From: Eubacteriales bacterium
Lineage (GTDB): Bacteria; Bacillota; Clostridia; Oscillospirales; CAG-382
Direction of reading: 5' to 3'
NCBI GenBank assembly: GCA_028701715.1
Contig: JAQVQF010000120.1
Span: 1-7,246, forward strand
Length of the DNA stretch: 7,246 nt
Every line of letters begins with the position of its first letter. Within the stretch, counting starts at the first letter, position 1. This document shows positions 6,087-7,246 of the stretch, one piece after another. The position numbers and the translations under genes are program-made. The notes beneath the pieces were generated by a model. It saw nothing but the letters and a program-made list of their open reading frames with translations. It did not search any database and had not been told where the DNA came from.

Positions 6087-6988
6087 CTTTTTTATTTTCG
6101 GGACAGGGAGCTCAGCGAGTAGGAATGGGGCACTCGTTCTGTGAAAATTATCCCGCCGTGAGGGAAATATTCGAAAAAGCCGAAACAATCCGTCCTGGAA
6201 CGTTAAAACAAATGTTTGAAGGCGACGGCGGGGAGCTGAAGAATACGGAAAATACCCAGCCCTGCTTGTATCTTGCCGATCTTGCTTCGGCCGTGGCTCT
6301 GTCGTGCGAGGGTATGTCACCGGATATGCTTGCGGGCTTTTCACTCGGAGAAATCCCCGCGCTGGCTTTCGGCGGCGCGTTTTCCTATGAAGACGGCTTC
6401 CGTCTTGCCTGCGTTCGCGGCGAACTGATGGCGAAAGCGGCGACGAATAACCCCGCGTCCATGGCGGCGGTGCTGAAGCTCGAAAACCGAACTGTCGAGG
6501 AAATCTGCGGCAATTACGGCAAAATCTATCCGGTGAATTACAACTGCCCGGGGCAGCTGGTGGTTTCCGGTTCTGTCGGGGAAATGCCTTCGTTTTGCGA
6601 GGATGTAAAAAAAGCCGGCGGAAGAGTCATTGCTTTAAACGTGTCGGGGGGATTCCATTCGCCCTTTATGGCGGAAGCGGCCGAACTATTCGGTAAAGAG
6701 CTTGTTAATTATACCATAACGCTTCCCAAAATACCCGTTTATTCCAATTTTACCTCAGAGCCGTACAACGGTGATCCGAAAGAGCTGATATGCTCGCAGA
6801 TATCCGGCAGCGTGCGCTGGGAGGAAACAATAAGGAAAATGGCGGAAAACGGCGCGGAAGCCTTCATTGAGTGCGGAATCGGCGGTGTATTGCAAAAGCT
6901 TGTTTCCAAAATCGTCCCGGAATGCGCTTCATATTGCGCGGAAAACGCAAAGCAAGCGCAGGAAATCCTAAAAGAGGTGCGGTTATGA
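6074..6988 (+). CDS. fabD: malonyl-CoA:ACP transacylase
   Basis: 304 residues, typical for FabD. It moves malonyl from CoA to the phosphopantetheine of ACP, supplying the extender unit. The protein begins directly with the family opening (F-L-F-S-G-Q-G-A-Q, residues 6-14). The nucleophile is Ser90 in G-F-S-L-G-E (88-93), Arg115 binds the malonyl carboxylate, and His195 in G-G-F-H-S-P-F-M (192-199) completes the Ser-His pair. The N-x-N-x-P-x-Q segment at 155-161 is also present. Near the C-terminus the usual G-P-G-K-V-L loop reads G-I-G-G-V-L, a small departure. It overlaps fabK by 13 nt upstream and fabG by 4 nt (ATGA) downstream, so the three are probably translationally coupled. Confidence 0.95.
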   Translation: MGKIAFLFSGQGAQRVGMGHSFCENYPAVREIFEKAETIRPGTLKQMFEGDGGELKNTENTQPCLYLADLASAVALSCEGMSPDMLAGFSLGEIPALAFGGAFSYEDGFRLACVRGELMAKAATNNPASMAAVLKLENRTVEEICGNYGKIYPVNYNCPGQLVVSGSVGEMPSFCEDVKKAGGRVIALNVSGGFHSPFMAEAAELFGKELVNYTITLPKIPVYSNFTSEPYNGDPKELICSQISGSVRWEETIRKMAENGAEAFIECGIGGVLQKLVSKIVPECASYCAENAKQAQEILKEVRL

Positions 6989-7246
6989 ATTCGTTGAAAG
7001 GAAAAACCGTTGTGGTCACCGGAGGTTCCCGCGGGATAGGAAAGAGCGTTTGCCTTGAATTTGCGAAAGCGGGAGCGAACGTGGCGTTCCTTTACGTCGG
7101 AAATAAAGAAAAAGCCGGAGAAGCTCTGGAAGAAATACGCGCAGTAAACGCCGATATCAAAGTCAAGAGCTATAAGTGCTCCGTCACCGACGCGGAGGAA
7201 GTTAAAAAAACCTTTACCGATATCGTCGCCGAATTCGGCAGAGCGG
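6985..7246 (+). CDS. fabG: 3-oxoacyl-ACP reductase, N-terminal part (3' truncated by window edge)
   Basis: The first 87 residues of a short-chain dehydrogenase/reductase; the full protein would be about 245 residues. FabG reduces 3-oxoacyl-ACP to 3-hydroxyacyl-ACP with NADPH. The nucleotide-binding motif T-G-G-S-R-G-I-G is at 12-19, the second strand and helix follow (V-A-F-L-Y-V-G-N-K-E-K-A), and the fragment stops at F-G-R-A just before the expected N-N-A-G. The catalytic Ser-Tyr-Lys lie outside the window. The start overlaps the fabD stop as ATGA, with GAGG (6975-6978) 6 nt upstream. The assignment to FabG rather than another SDR rests on the operon context and the typical N-terminus. Confidence 0.9.
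   Translation, partial: MNSLKGKTVVVTGGSRGIGKSVCLEFAKAGANVAFLYVGNKEKAGEALEEIRAVNADIKVKSYKCSVTDAEEVKKTFTDIVAEFGRA

Noticed and set aside
5358..6344. Long minus-strand open frame of about 328 codons opposite fabK and fabD
   Set aside because: It is a mirror of GC-rich codon use in two certain genes; the translation is rich in Arg, His, Phe and Tyr, with no family resemblance.

Overview
This window looks like a chromosomal segment of a low-to-mid GC Gram-positive anaerobe, most likely a member of class Clostridia (Bacillota). The evidence is the strong AGGAGG-type ribosome binding sites, the FabK-type enoyl-ACP reductase, the MarR-acpP-fabK-fabD-fabG gene order, the lipobox lipoprotein, and a ferredoxin-containing DUF362 protein of a kind common in anaerobes. 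The species cannot be named from the sequence.

Left part (1-1500, visibly AT-richer): the 3' end of one gene, then a complete lipoprotein gene. The C-terminal ends of the two products are clearly homologous, so they are tandem paralogues of a surface lipoprotein family of unknown function. A strong GC-rich hairpin at 1458-1484 separates them from the convergent gene that follows.

Middle part (1503-4140): a minus-strand PlsC-type acyltransferase carrying a zinc-ribbon insert and a long C-terminal extension, and a divergent plus-strand DUF362 protein with two 4Fe-4S motifs. The 184-bp gap between their starts holds two back-to-back promoter candidates. The DUF362 gene ends in a good intrinsic terminator.

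Right part (4290-7246): the first half of a type II fatty-acid synthesis operon on the plus strand: a MarR-family (FabT-like) regulator, acyl carrier protein, FabK, FabD and the start of FabG, which runs off the window. Gene spacing tightens along the operon (42-nt gap, 6-nt gap, 13-nt overlap, 4-nt ATGA overlap). A well-formed extended -10 promoter precedes the regulator gene. Just downstream of it lies a degenerate dyad that could be the regulator's operator. The regulator would sense acyl-ACP or lipid state and control supply; ACP carries the chains; FabD makes malonyl-ACP; FabG and FabK are the two reductases of elongation. The PlsC-like enzyme would use acyl chains to build phospholipid, though it has its own promoter.

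No mobile element, CRISPR array, tRNA or rRNA was seen. I found no convincing new system. The points most worth checking are the paralogous lipoproteins, the zinc-ribbon acyltransferase, and the control region of the fatty-acid operon.
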